A DNA stretch of 56,922 nt from Verrucomicrobiota bacterium (GTDB lineage: Bacteria > Verrucomicrobiota > Verrucomicrobiia > Limisphaerales > SIBE01), in contig VHDE01000025.1 in the NCBI GenBank assembly GCA_016871515.1, positions 1 through 56,922 of the forward strand, read 5' to 3'. The notes under the pieces were generated by a model that saw only the letters and a program-made list of their open reading frames with translations, was not told the DNA's origin and did no database searches. The translations under genes were made by a program, and so were the position numbers. Below, piece by piece: positions 17,861 to 25,516 of the stretch; the stretch's first letter is position 1, and every line of letters begins with the position of its first letter.

Positions 17861-18622
17861 ATGAATTTCGACATTTCAGCTCTGCTGAACGACTGGGAAT
17901 ATCGCCCAGGGCAAATTGACGTCAGAAAATTCAAGGGCAAGGATGATCTCGAGAAAATTCAATTGCGTGTCGATTTGGGCTTGTTGCAAATGAATGCTGA
18001 GGGGCGGCCGGATGGCAAGCGGCCGTACGGACACGAATCCCTTTTGGAACATTACGAGGCGCGTTTGGCCAAACACCTCGAAGCCCACAATGGCGATGAC
18101 GAGGAATTCGAACTTGGCGCTGAGGATTGCGCGCGCTTCCAGCAGGAAGCGATACAGTACCACCACCGTTACATCTGTCTTTTTCAGCTGCAGGATTACG
18201 AAGGGGTTATTCGGGACACGACGCGCAACCTCAAGGTATTCGATTTTGTCGAGCAATTCGCCGCCTCGGACGAACTCGGTTTCTCACTCCAGCAATTTCG
18301 TCCGCAGTTGCTCATGATGCAGACGCGCGCGATGGGCTGTATGGCGCTCGATTTGGAGGATCACGCCAAAGCGATCGAGGTGGTGAACCACGGCGTGGAA
18401 GAGATTCGGAGCTTTTATCAGAAGCAATCTCGGTCCGATCTCATCGAACATAGCGGCGAAATTCAATCTCTCGAATCCTGGCTCAAAGAGTTGCAAGCAA
18501 GCCGCCCCTTGACGAAACGCGAACGCCTCGAAAAGGCCCTGAACGAAGCGGTCCGGCGCGAGGACTACGAGAAAGCCGCGAAAGTCCGCGACACCTTGAA
18601 GAATCTCAAAACGTCGCAGTGA
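17861..18622 (+). CDS. UVR-motif protein of unknown function
   Basis: A 253-residue protein with the ATG at 17861 (a GTG at 17852 would add three residues). The bulk is helical and acidic (for example [20 protein letters not shown]). The last ~35 residues form a UvrB/UvrC-type UVR motif: [20 protein letters not shown], then [13 protein letters not shown] motifs mediate protein contacts in UvrB-UvrC and in McsA-like regulators. No nuclease or helicase domain is present. It is followed after three bases by yqeY. Confidence 0.75.
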   Translation: MNFDISALLNDWEYRPGQIDVRKFKGKDDLEKIQLRVDLGLLQMNAEGRPDGKRPYGHESLLEHYEARLAKHLEAHNGDDEEFELGAEDCARFQQEAIQYHHRYICLFQLQDYEGVIRDTTRNLKVFDFVEQFAASDELGFSLQQFRPQLLMMQTRAMGCMALDLEDHAKAIEVVNHGVEEIRSFYQKQSRSDLIEHSGEIQSLESWLKELQASRPLTKRERLEKALNEAVRREDYEKAAKVRDTLKNLKTSQ

Positions 18623-18625
18623 CAG

Positions 18626-19072
18626 ATGAGTCTCGCTGACCGCATCGCGCAGGAGTTAAAAGCGGCCATGCTGGCCAAAGAGGCGGACCGCCTCTCGACT
18701 TTGCGCCTCCTCAAATCCGCGTTGGGCTACGCGCAAATCGAACGCAAGACCGAGACGCTTTCAGACACAGAGATCATTGGAATCGTTCAGAAGGAAATCA
18801 AAAAGCGGCGTGACGCCATCGAGCAATATGCGAAGGGCGGGCGCCCCGAGTTGGTCGCGCGCGAACAGCGGGAGATTTCGGTCCTCGAGAGCTTCTTGCC
18901 ACAGCCGCTCTCTGCCGAGGAGCTTGAGGCCGTAGTCCGAGCGGCCATTCAGGAAGCGGGCGCCACCAGCAAAAAGGATATGGGACCGGTGATTAAGGCA
19001 GTGCAGGCTAAGGCCGCAGGGCGTGCCGATGGCAAGACAATCAGCTCCGTCGTGGCCAAGCTTCTTCCCTGA
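18626..19072 (+). CDS. yqeY: GatB/YqeY-domain protein
   Basis: A 148-residue protein, the normal YqeY length. It has family blocks DRLSTLRLLKSALGYAQIER, AIEQYAKGGRPELVAREQRE, ISVLESFLPQPLS and KDMGPVIKAVQAKAAGRADG near the C-terminus. The domain is shared with the tail of the GatB amidotransferase subunit and is thought to contact tRNA; the free-standing protein's role is not settled. It is three bases downstream of the UVR gene, so they are probably co-transcribed. Confidence 0.9.
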   Translation: MSLADRIAQELKAAMLAKEADRLSTLRLLKSALGYAQIERKTETLSDTEIIGIVQKEIKKRRDAIEQYAKGGRPELVAREQREISVLESFLPQPLSAEELEAVVRAAIQEAGATSKKDMGPVIKAVQAKAAGRADGKTISSVVAKLLP

Positions 19073-19090
19073 TTGTTGTTCTGTACTCTT

Positions 19091-19162
19091 TCTCGAAAGA
19101 GATTTCCGGATAGGCAGGGCAAACCTGCTGGTTTGCGCGGAAGCGCAGCAGCGCTTCATTAC
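19091..19162. repeat. Two-hairpin dispersed repeat (copy 2, one end)
   Basis: TCTCGAAAGAGATTTCCGGA at the left end, then the hairpins GCAAACC-TGCT-GGTTTGC and GAAGCGC-AGC-AGCGCTTC. It aligns with 4013-4106 but lacks the right terminal repeat. It fills the gap between the convergent yqeY and DUF420 genes and may act as a bidirectional terminator. Confidence 0.7.
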
Positions 19163-19588
19163 CTAGCGTTGCGGGTAAATCTGATAAAGGAGCAGGTAAA
19201 TAATCACACCTGTCACCGACACGTACATCCACAATGGCCACGTCCAGCGCGCGATTCGTTTGTGCAATTCAAAGCGTTGCTTGATCGCGCGATGAAGCGT
19301 CATGAGGATCATCGGCACAATGGCCACGGCGAGGACCGTGTGCGTGAGCAGAATCGTCAGGTAAATCGGCCGAAACCATTGCGGTTCCCGAAACACGGTG
19401 CGTCCCGCATTGTAGTGATAGACCAAGTACGAGATCAGGAAGAGGGTTGAGGTGGCGAACGCCGACACCATGCAATTGCGGTGAGCAATTGGGCGCTTCC
19501 GGCGGATGAAAAAATAACCCGCGCTCAAGAAGATCGTGCTCAGCGTATTGAGGCACGCATTGACGGCGGGCAAATCGGTCAGGCTCAT
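19163..19588 (-). CDS. DUF420 membrane protein (CtaM-like oxidase assembly factor)
   Basis: A 141-residue protein with four membrane helices. Conserved features: the opening LPAVNACLNTLSTIFLSAGY, RKRPIAHRNCMVSAF, and LLTHTVLAVAIVPMILMTLH with FELHKRIARWTWPLWMYVSV. DUF420 proteins (YozB/CtaM) are needed for haem-copper oxidase assembly in Gram-positive bacteria. The start overlaps the sco stop (ATGA). Last gene of the oxidase locus. Confidence 0.87.
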   Translation of the reverse strand: MSLTDLPAVNACLNTLSTIFLSAGYFFIRRKRPIAHRNCMVSAFATSTLFLISYLVYHYNAGRTVFREPQWFRPIYLTILLTHTVLAVAIVPMILMTLHRAIKQRFELHKRIARWTWPLWMYVSVTGVIIYLLLYQIYPQR

Positions 19589-20238
19589 GGATGCTTCTCT
19601 TTGAGCAACGCTTCAACGCCTTCCACCGCTTTCTCCCGCCAATCCGGCGCCGCCGATTCAAGGGCGCCCCGCAACCGGCCTTGCTTGTCTAGCAGCACAA
19701 ACATGGTGCTGTGGACAAACAGATCAAATTCATTGCTTTGCTCAGACCGGGGAACTTCAAAGGCCGTCAGCTTGAAGCCATTGGTCGCCAAATTTCCGAT
19801 TTGTGGTTTTGTTCCGGTCAAGAACCACCAGCGGTTGGAATCCGCGCCGAATCGTGCTGCGTAGCTTTTTAGAACTTGCGGCGTATCGAACGCTGGATCC
19901 GTCGTCAGCGTGACTAACTTCACCGGCGCGCTCGCAGGCAAGGCGGTTTGAAGTTCGCTTAACTTCTTCGTCATTTCTGGGCAAGGACCGGCGCAACGAG
20001 TGAAGATAATGTCCGCGATCACAACGTTGCCGCGCAAGGTTTCCAGTGAAACTGGGCTGCCCGCTTGATTGGTGAGGCTGAAGTCAGGAAGTTGTCCATA
20101 AACAGGAAACGAAGTTTGGCCTCGCTGCATCCGGGTCAGGACAAAAAGAAGGCAAACCGTTAAGACGGTCAAAGCGAGTCCGCCCCAAACGGTCCACTGA
20201 ATTCGCGGTGAAACACGGTCACTCAAAGACTGCTGCAC
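19585..20238 (-). CDS. SCO1/SenC-family copper chaperone
   Basis: A membrane-anchored thioredoxin-fold protein: anchor IQWTVWGGLALTVLTVCLLF, then DFSLTNQAGSPVSLETLRGN, copper-binding TRCAGPCPEM (CxxxC) and the distal His in LFVHSTMFVLLD. It delivers copper to the CuA site of CoxB, the gene just upstream. The start is uncertain: an ATG at 20331 would overlap coxB by 113 bases, so a GTG at 20238 (or TTG at 20226) next to the coxB stop is preferred. About 217 residues. Confidence 0.87.
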   Translation of the reverse strand: MQQSLSDRVSPRIQWTVWGGLALTVLTVCLLFVLTRMQRGQTSFPVYGQLPDFSLTNQAGSPVSLETLRGNVVIADIIFTRCAGPCPEMTKKLSELQTALPASAPVKLVTLTTDPAFDTPQVLKSYAARFGADSNRWWFLTGTKPQIGNLATNGFKLTAFEVPRSEQSNEFDLFVHSTMFVLLDKQGRLRGALESAAPDWREKAVEGVEALLKEKHP

Positions 20239-20980
20239 CCGCCGCGCCGGTTTTCTGGTCTGAGATCCACTTGTCGTACGCCGCCTGGCTTTCGATGGTA
20301 ATAAACCCGTTAGCCATGTTCGCGTGTCCATTTCCGCAGAGCTGCGCGCAATTGATCTGGTATCGGCCCTCCTTGGTCGCTTTGAACCAGGCTGGCGTGC
20401 TCAATCCTGGAATGGCATCCTGACAGACACGCAACGCGATGACTTTAAACGAATGGATGACGTCCATCGATGTCAGGTGCACGATGACAGGTTTGTTGAC
20501 CGGAACGTGCATGTCGTTGACCTTCTCGAAATCATCCTGGCCCGCCGGGTCATTCGGGACCACGCCAAATCTGTTTGTGCCGCTTACCAGGCTGATGTCC
20601 TGCTTCCCGAATACGCCGTCTTTGCCGGGGTAACGCAAATTCCACTCGAACTGCTTCGCCGCAACACGTATCACGACAGATTCGCTCTCCTTCGGCAGAT
20701 CGTCCACGAGTTTTGCCCAGAGCGGCACGGCGAATCCAAAGAGCAAAACGAACTCGACGAGCGCCACCAACCCCTCGATCCAGGTTGACGCGTGCCCGCG
20801 CGCGCCAAGGTAATCTGCTTTAGGATTCCGCGATTGCCGGAACCGAAACAGGACATAGGCGAAGTAGGCGATCCAGCCGACGAATAAGAGAATCATCAGC
20901 CAATGCATATAGACGATTAGGTCATCGACCGTCTTTCCGTGCTCGGAGGCCAAAACAGGTAATTGCAGCAGCTCTCTCAT
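20219..20980 (-). CDS. coxB: Cytochrome c oxidase subunit II
   Basis: A 253-residue protein with two membrane helices (about 21-45 and 68-92) and a periplasmic cupredoxin domain. The CuA ligands are visible: His176 in DVIHSFKV, Cys211, Cys215, His219 and Met222 in CAQLCGNGHANM. The residue between the cysteines that normally supplies a backbone carbonyl (Glu) is Gln213. There is no CxxCH, so no fused cytochrome c domain as in caa3 enzymes; an external electron donor is required. The gene lies after coxA, coxC and coxD rather than in front, which is unusual. Confidence 0.93.
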   Translation of the reverse strand: MRELLQLPVLASEHGKTVDDLIVYMHWLMILLFVGWIAYFAYVLFRFRQSRNPKADYLGARGHASTWIEGLVALVEFVLLFGFAVPLWAKLVDDLPKESESVVIRVAAKQFEWNLRYPGKDGVFGKQDISLVSGTNRFGVVPNDPAGQDDFEKVNDMHVPVNKPVIVHLTSMDVIHSFKVIALRVCQDAIPGLSTPAWFKATKEGRYQINCAQLCGNGHANMANGFITIESQAAYDKWISDQKTGAAGAAVFE

Positions 20981-20982
20981 GA

Positions 20983-21261
20983 TTAAACCTTCTCAACAGT
21001 CTCAACTGCGGATTCCGTTGCTGGCGCTTCTGTGTCCGGCGCCGCAGCCGGTCGTTTTGCCACGTAGATAAAAAAGGCAGCGATGCCCGCCAACACACAA
21101 ACGACAAGGCCAAGCATCATCAGGACACCCCAGTGCAACGCTTTGGATAATGTCGAGTTTGAATTTCCGAAACAGACCGAGCAGGCGAAAACAGCGCTCG
21201 GATGACAGAGCCAGGCCAATCCAAGCCCGCTCCAGATAAGGGACCGATGCTTGCGCTTCAT
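20983..21261 (-). CDS. Small exported membrane protein of the oxidase locus
   Basis: A 92-residue protein: N-terminal hydrophobic segment ending HPSAVFACSVCFGNSNS, so a cleavable signal followed at once by a CxxC pair, then one membrane helix (LMMLGLVVCVLAGIAAFFIY) and an acidic Ala/Glu-rich tail. I do not recognise a named family. The CSVCFG motif next to the predicted cleavage site suggests metal or thiol chemistry, and the position directly before coxB suggests a part in CuA or subunit II assembly; both are inference. Its ATG overlaps the upstream gene's stop (21258-21261). Confidence 0.75.
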   Translation of the reverse strand: MKRKHRSLIWSGLGLAWLCHPSAVFACSVCFGNSNSTLSKALHWGVLMMLGLVVCVLAGIAAFFIYVAKRPAAAPDTEAPATESAVETVEKV

Positions 21262-21467
21262 AAGTAACTGATCCTTTTCAGCTTTTTCAAAAAATACTTG
21301 CCGTAGATGACTAAGCCTGCCGCCAACAGGAACGATCCTGCTCCCAGCGCCAAGTCCACGCCGGCCCCGTTCTTGCCAAAATAATTTCTCAGGCACCACG
21401 CGCCGAATCCGAGCACCAACAGCGTGGATGCGGCAATAAAAACAATGTGGAATGCCTTGAGTGACAT
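21258..21467 (-). CDS. Small two-helix membrane protein of the oxidase locus
   Basis: A 69-residue protein with two hydrophobic helices (about 6-26 and 37-57) and a basic C-terminus (YGKYFLKKLKRISYL). No family recognised. It sits between coxD and the CSVCFG protein with a four-base overlap downstream and three bases from coxD, so it is almost certainly part of the operon. It may be an accessory subunit. Confidence 0.7.
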   Translation of the reverse strand: MSLKAFHIVFIAASTLLVLGFGAWCLRNYFGKNGAGVDLALGAGSFLLAAGLVIYGKYFLKKLKRISYL

Positions 21468-21470
21468 AAC

Positions 21471-21848
21471 TTAGTGGGCCGCCTTCGAGGGCGATCCCGG
21501 CGTTTGAAACGTATCCCTGCTGCCCAAATGAATAGTTCCCTGGGGCACTTGATCACGGCCCCAGACAATCAGATACATCATCCCAGCGAAGAAAAACGCC
21601 GTTGCCGCCAAAATCCCGTAGATCATCTTCTTTTCTGAAATCAGATGCATGAAATAGCCTGCCACGAGAAAGGCTTTCACGCTCGCAATGAGAAGCGCAA
21701 TCGCAACCGTCAGCGCCATGCTATCTAACTTCACGTACCACGCTCCGACCGTGATAATCGTGCCGACAATCAGCGCCCAAAACACAAACAGATAGCGCCG
21801 GACGTGATGTTGAAAATCGTGTGCGTCGTGTGCGTGATGATCGCTCAT
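21471..21848 (-). CDS. Cytochrome c oxidase subunit IV (prokaryotic type)
   Basis: A 125-residue protein from the ATG at 21848 (four residues shorter than the longest reading). It has a His-rich N-terminus (SDHHAHDAHDFQHHVRRYL) and three membrane helices: YLFVFWALIVGTIITVGAWY, ALTVAIALLIASVKAFLVAG with YFMHL, and IYGILAATAFFFAGMMYLIV. This is the pattern of small bacterial subunit IV/COX4. It stabilises the oxidase core. It lies directly after coxC. Confidence 0.87.
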   Translation of the reverse strand: MSDHHAHDAHDFQHHVRRYLFVFWALIVGTIITVGAWYVKLDSMALTVAIALLIASVKAFLVAGYFMHLISEKKMIYGILAATAFFFAGMMYLIVWGRDQVPQGTIHLGSRDTFQTPGSPSKAAH

Positions 21849-21871
21849 AATCAATTTCAATTCTCTCTAGC

Positions 21872-22645
21872 TTACAACAGGTAAAGAACCGGAAATAGAA
21901 AGATCCAAACTAGATCAACGAAATGCCAGAATAGGCCCGAAATCTCGATTCGGTTGGTAAAGCGTTCAGGGTCCGTTTTCCAAAGTTTGCTTCCAGGTCC
22001 CCACAAGTACCCGATCACGACCGCGCCGCCAATGACGTGCAACGCATGCAGCGCCGTCAATGTAAAGTAAATCGCCAGGTAGGTGTTGTGCCACGGACCG
22101 TAATTCTCCATCTTCTTAATTTGCGCCCGCTCGATTCTGATATCGGTATGAGGCGTCTTGGAACCATGCGCCTCTCCTTCCGCATGACGCCCGTGCTCGA
22201 CCTTATGGCCGTGAATAACCACGTGCGTTGGAGTTCTTTCCTTTAGGTGTCCGTCATAAATCGTGTTGTCCTGGAGAACGACTTCGTAATGCGTGAATTT
22301 GTCGGTGTACTCAAACGACTTGATCACCACGAACGTCATGGCCAGCAAGATCGTAAAGCCCTGGTAAACTTTGAACTTCGCAAAATTGTTCATCTTCAGC
22401 GATGCCCAAGCCAGAACAACGGTGATACTGGAAGTAATCAGAACGAGCGTGTTGCCCATTCCAATCCAAACATTCAACAAGCCCACGGGCCACTCGCCAG
22501 GCGCCGCTCCGATGCGCAGAATGATGTAGGACGAAAATAACGCTCCGAACAACATGACTTCGGAGGCCAGAAACAACCATATCCCGACCTTCGCGTTGTA
22601 GAGGCCGGTGTCCTGTCGAGGTTGAACTACGTACGGGATTTCCAT
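21872..22645 (-). CDS. coxC: Cytochrome c oxidase subunit III
   Basis: A 257-residue protein with about five membrane helices, short of the seven-helix form. It has KVGIWLFLASEVMLFGALFS near the N-terminus and LTALHALHVIGGAVVIGYLW and EISGLFWHFVDLVWIFLFPV at the C-terminus. A hydrophilic insertion of roughly 60 residues (about 126-185, rich in His, Lys and Glu, with HVVIHGHKVEHGRHAEGEAH) lies between helices 3 and 4, where other members have a short loop. It follows coxA by 36 bases. Confidence 0.93.
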   Translation of the reverse strand: MEIPYVVQPRQDTGLYNAKVGIWLFLASEVMLFGALFSSYIILRIGAAPGEWPVGLLNVWIGMGNTLVLITSSITVVLAWASLKMNNFAKFKVYQGFTILLAMTFVVIKSFEYTDKFTHYEVVLQDNTIYDGHLKERTPTHVVIHGHKVEHGRHAEGEAHGSKTPHTDIRIERAQIKKMENYGPWHNTYLAIYFTLTALHALHVIGGAVVIGYLWGPGSKLWKTDPERFTNRIEISGLFWHFVDLVWIFLFPVLYLL

Positions 22646-22681
22646 GAGGTTGTGATGGGTTTGCTGCGCTAAAACAAAGTG

Positions 22682-24484
22682 CTAAGTGTTTTGCGGTGTA
22701 AAATCTTTCGGCTGCCCTGGAACACTGTATTCATAAGGGCCACGATGAACTTGGGGTTGGGCCACAAAATTGCCATGAGGCGGCGGCGTCGGCGTTTGCC
22801 AATCGAGTGTCGTCGCTTCCCATGGATTATCTGATGTCACCTTCTTTCCGTGCCTCAAACTCCAAAAGAAGTTTATGATGAAAGGAATCTGCGCAAGGCC
22901 AAGCGCCCAGGCCGCGTGGGAAATTGTGATGTTTGATTTCATGATCGCATCGGTAAGGCCGCCAATCGCATCCGTGCCAACCTTTGCCAGCGAATAATTC
23001 GCAGCGCCATCGGACATGCGGCGCAGCATCCCTTGCATGCCCTGGGCAAACATCGGTTGGAAGACGGCGTTCATGAAAATCAGAGAAAGCCAAAAATGAA
23101 CCTTGCCCCAGAACTCGCTCATGAAACGTCCTGTGGCTTTCGGATACCAAAAATAAATTCCCGCGAGGAGCGCGAAGATTGTCCCGGGAGCCACCACATA
23201 ATGGAAGTGAGCGATCACGTAGTACGTATCATGCAGGTGAATGTCGCTGTAGTTCAAACCCAAGGGCAGCCCAGTCAGCCCTCCAATCCCGAACATTGGG
23301 AGAAAGGCCAGCGCAAAAAGCATCGGTGTGTTAAAGCGAATCGAGCCACCCCAAAGCGAAATCAACAAACAGGAAAGAATAATCACCGATGGGATCGAGA
23401 TGATCATCGTCGTGGTCTGGAAGAAAGTGCTGATCTTCGTTCCCATCCCCGTCAGATACATGTGATGCGCCCAAACGATGAAAGAGAGAAAGCCGATGGC
23501 TAACACGGAATAAACCAGCGATTTATAACCCCAGATGGGCTTGCGCGTGTTATTCGCAATGATTTCGCAAACAATTCCCATGGCGGGCAATATCAGCACG
23601 TAAACTTCCGGATGTCCGAGGAACCAAAAAAGGTGCTGCCACAAAAGCGGGCTGCCGCCCCCGCTGATGTTCGCCAATTCCCCGCCGCTCACGGCCAGTC
23701 CTGTCGGCAGGAAAAAGCTGGTGTGAGCCACTTTGTCCATTAGTTGCATGATCGCTGCCGCCTCGAGCGGAGGGAAAGCCAGCAAGAGCAGAAACGCTGT
23801 CACGAATTGCGCCCACACAAAGAAAGGCATCCGCATCCAAGTCATGCCCGGCGCGCGAAGCTGAATAATCGTCGCGATGAAATTAACGGCGCCGAGCAGC
23901 GATGACGTGATGAGGAAGACCATCCCGATAATCCAAAAGGTTTGCCCATGCCCCGGAATCCAGGATGCCAGCGGTGAATACGAAGTCCACCCAGCTTGCG
24001 CCGCGCCCCCAGGAATGAAGAAACTGACCAGCATGATCACACCGCCGATGGCATAGGCTTGGTAGCTGACCATGTTAATGCGCGGAAAAGCCATATCCAC
24101 CGCCCCGATCTGCAAAGGAACAACGAAGTTTCCGAAAGCCGCAAAAGCTAATGGGACAATCGCCAAAAAGACCATGATCGTTCCATGCATGGCTCCAAAG
24201 GCGTTATAAAGGTCCGGGCTCATGATGCCTCCAGCCGCCACGTCGCCGAGAACTGCGTTCAGAAGGGAGCCCACCACCGGGATTGGTTTCTGCGGATACG
24301 TGATCTGCCAGCGCATCATCGCCATCAACAAAAATCCGAAGAGCAAAAAGAAAAGCGCCGTCACGCCGTACTGAATTCCAATGACCTTATGATCCGTGGA
24401 AAAGACGTACTTTTGCCAGAATCCAGGCTCATGATGAGCTTCGTGAGCTCCGTGAGTATGGGAATGTGTTGTTGTTGGCTGCAT
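22682..24484 (-). CDS. coxA: Cytochrome c oxidase subunit I
   Basis: A 600-residue protein with about 12 helices. Visible signatures: AMHGTIMVFLAIVPLAFAAF with the low-spin haem His, GHPEVYVLILPAMGI with the CuB His, cross-linked Tyr and the Glu of A1-type oxidases, VWAHHMYLTGM (CuB His pair) and YVIAHFHYVVAPGT (haem ligands). It reduces O2 to water and pumps protons across the cytoplasmic membrane. The His-rich N-terminus (THSHTHGAHEAHHE) is unusual. A promoter with a perfect TTGACA box lies upstream at 24555-24583. Confidence 0.96.
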   Translation of the reverse strand: MQPTTTHSHTHGAHEAHHEPGFWQKYVFSTDHKVIGIQYGVTALFFLLFGFLLMAMMRWQITYPQKPIPVVGSLLNAVLGDVAAGGIMSPDLYNAFGAMHGTIMVFLAIVPLAFAAFGNFVVPLQIGAVDMAFPRINMVSYQAYAIGGVIMLVSFFIPGGAAQAGWTSYSPLASWIPGHGQTFWIIGMVFLITSSLLGAVNFIATIIQLRAPGMTWMRMPFFVWAQFVTAFLLLLAFPPLEAAAIMQLMDKVAHTSFFLPTGLAVSGGELANISGGGSPLLWQHLFWFLGHPEVYVLILPAMGIVCEIIANNTRKPIWGYKSLVYSVLAIGFLSFIVWAHHMYLTGMGTKISTFFQTTTMIISIPSVIILSCLLISLWGGSIRFNTPMLFALAFLPMFGIGGLTGLPLGLNYSDIHLHDTYYVIAHFHYVVAPGTIFALLAGIYFWYPKATGRFMSEFWGKVHFWLSLIFMNAVFQPMFAQGMQGMLRRMSDGAANYSLAKVGTDAIGGLTDAIMKSNITISHAAWALGLAQIPFIINFFWSLRHGKKVTSDNPWEATTLDWQTPTPPPHGNFVAQPQVHRGPYEYSVPGQPKDFTPQNT

Positions 24485-24554
24485 GACTTTCTTCGTGTTT
24501 ACTGTGAGCCGGCCAAGGTTGCATTCTTTGCCCGGACAATGATTATCGAGTAAT

Positions 24555-24583
24555 AGTTAACTTTGCGTCTCTGCCAGTGTCAA
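24555..24583 (-). promoter_or_regulatory. Candidate sigma-70-like promoter for coxA
   Basis: On the minus strand: -35 TTGACA (24578-24583), 17-base spacer, -10 TTAACT (24555-24560). The coxA start is about 70 bases further on. A short hairpin (CTGCC...GGCAG, 24571-24589) overlaps the -35 box and could be regulatory. It would allow the structural genes to be transcribed apart from ctaA/ctaB. Confidence 0.5.
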
Positions 24584-24613
24584 CGGCAGAATCCAGATTG
24601 CTGCATTTCGCTT

Positions 24614-25516
24614 TCACTTCACTTTGTCCAGAACCATCAAGCCCAAGAGAAGCGGCAAATAAATGATCGATGTATAAAAAAGCTGCCGCGCATGCCATTT
24701 TGTTAAATGCCGGGAGAACTGAATCGCAAACCAGATGAACGCCATTCCCAACCCCAGTGCTCCCGCCAAGTACAGCACCCCAGCCAGTTTGAACACGAAC
24801 GGCGCTAAACTAACCGTCAACAATCCAAGCGTATGGCTTACCGCCTGGCGTCCCGTTCGGCTGCCTTCCACGTCGATCACCGGCAACATGGCAAATCCAG
24901 CCTTCGCGTATTCCTCACGGTAAATCCACCCGATCGCCAGAAAATGCGGCAACTGCCAAAAGAAGAGAATGCCAAACAACGCCCAGCCTTCACCGGTGAC
25001 TTCCCCGCGCACCGCCGTCCAGCCCATTAACGGAGGCAATGCTCCCGGAATCGCGCCGATCACCGTGTTCAACGGCGTCACTCTCTTGAGCGGCGTATAA
25101 ACAAACAGATAACTGACCAATGTGATGGCTCCAAGAACGCTCGTCAGCAAATTCACCGCCGCCGCCAAATAAATCAAACCAACGGCCGAGCAAACGCCTC
25201 CAAAAACCAATACGGCCTCGGGCTGCAACCGGCCGGAAGGCAGCGGACGAGCTTCGGTTCGGCGCATCTTGGCGTCGTGTTCCCGTTCCAGCAACTGGTT
25301 CAACGCCGCTGCGCCACCCGCCACCAGCGCCGTGCCTATCAGCGTATTTAACATCAAGACGCAGCTGATCGACTCCTGCGCGCCGACGTACAAACCGACC
25401 AGCGTTGTCACCAAAACCAACGCTGTGAGCCTCGGTTTCGTCAGTTCAAAGTAGCCCATCCAACTCGCCTTCTCGGCTGTTTGCGACGCGCTCATTGACG
25501 GAGCCGAGGCTTTCAT
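24614..25516 (-). CDS. ctaB: Protohaem IX farnesyltransferase (haem O synthase)
   Basis: A 300-residue UbiA-type prenyltransferase. The start at 25516 is chosen because ATGA overlaps the ctaA stop; a longer reading to 25828 would overlap ctaA by about 300 bases. Motifs: YFELTKPRLTALVLVTTLVG, the prenyl-diphosphate Asp motif in NQLLEREHDAKMRRTEARPL (normally NxxxDxxxD), TPLKRVTPLNTVIGAIPGAL and YREEYAKAGFAMLPVIDVEG. It makes haem O, the substrate of CtaA. Inner membrane. Confidence 0.94.
   Translation of the reverse strand: MKASAPSMSASQTAEKASWMGYFELTKPRLTALVLVTTLVGLYVGAQESISCVLMLNTLIGTALVAGGAAALNQLLEREHDAKMRRTEARPLPSGRLQPEAVLVFGGVCSAVGLIYLAAAVNLLTSVLGAITLVSYLFVYTPLKRVTPLNTVIGAIPGALPPLMGWTAVRGEVTGEGWALFGILFFWQLPHFLAIGWIYREEYAKAGFAMLPVIDVEGSRTGRQAVSHTLGLLTVSLAPFVFKLAGVLYLAGALGLGMAFIWFAIQFSRHLTKWHARQLFYTSIIYLPLLLGLMVLDKVK

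Noticed and set aside
20239..20331. Upstream ATG for the SCO protein
   Set aside because: It would overlap coxB by 113 bases and adds a basic stretch with no homologue; a GTG/TTG near the coxB stop is more likely.
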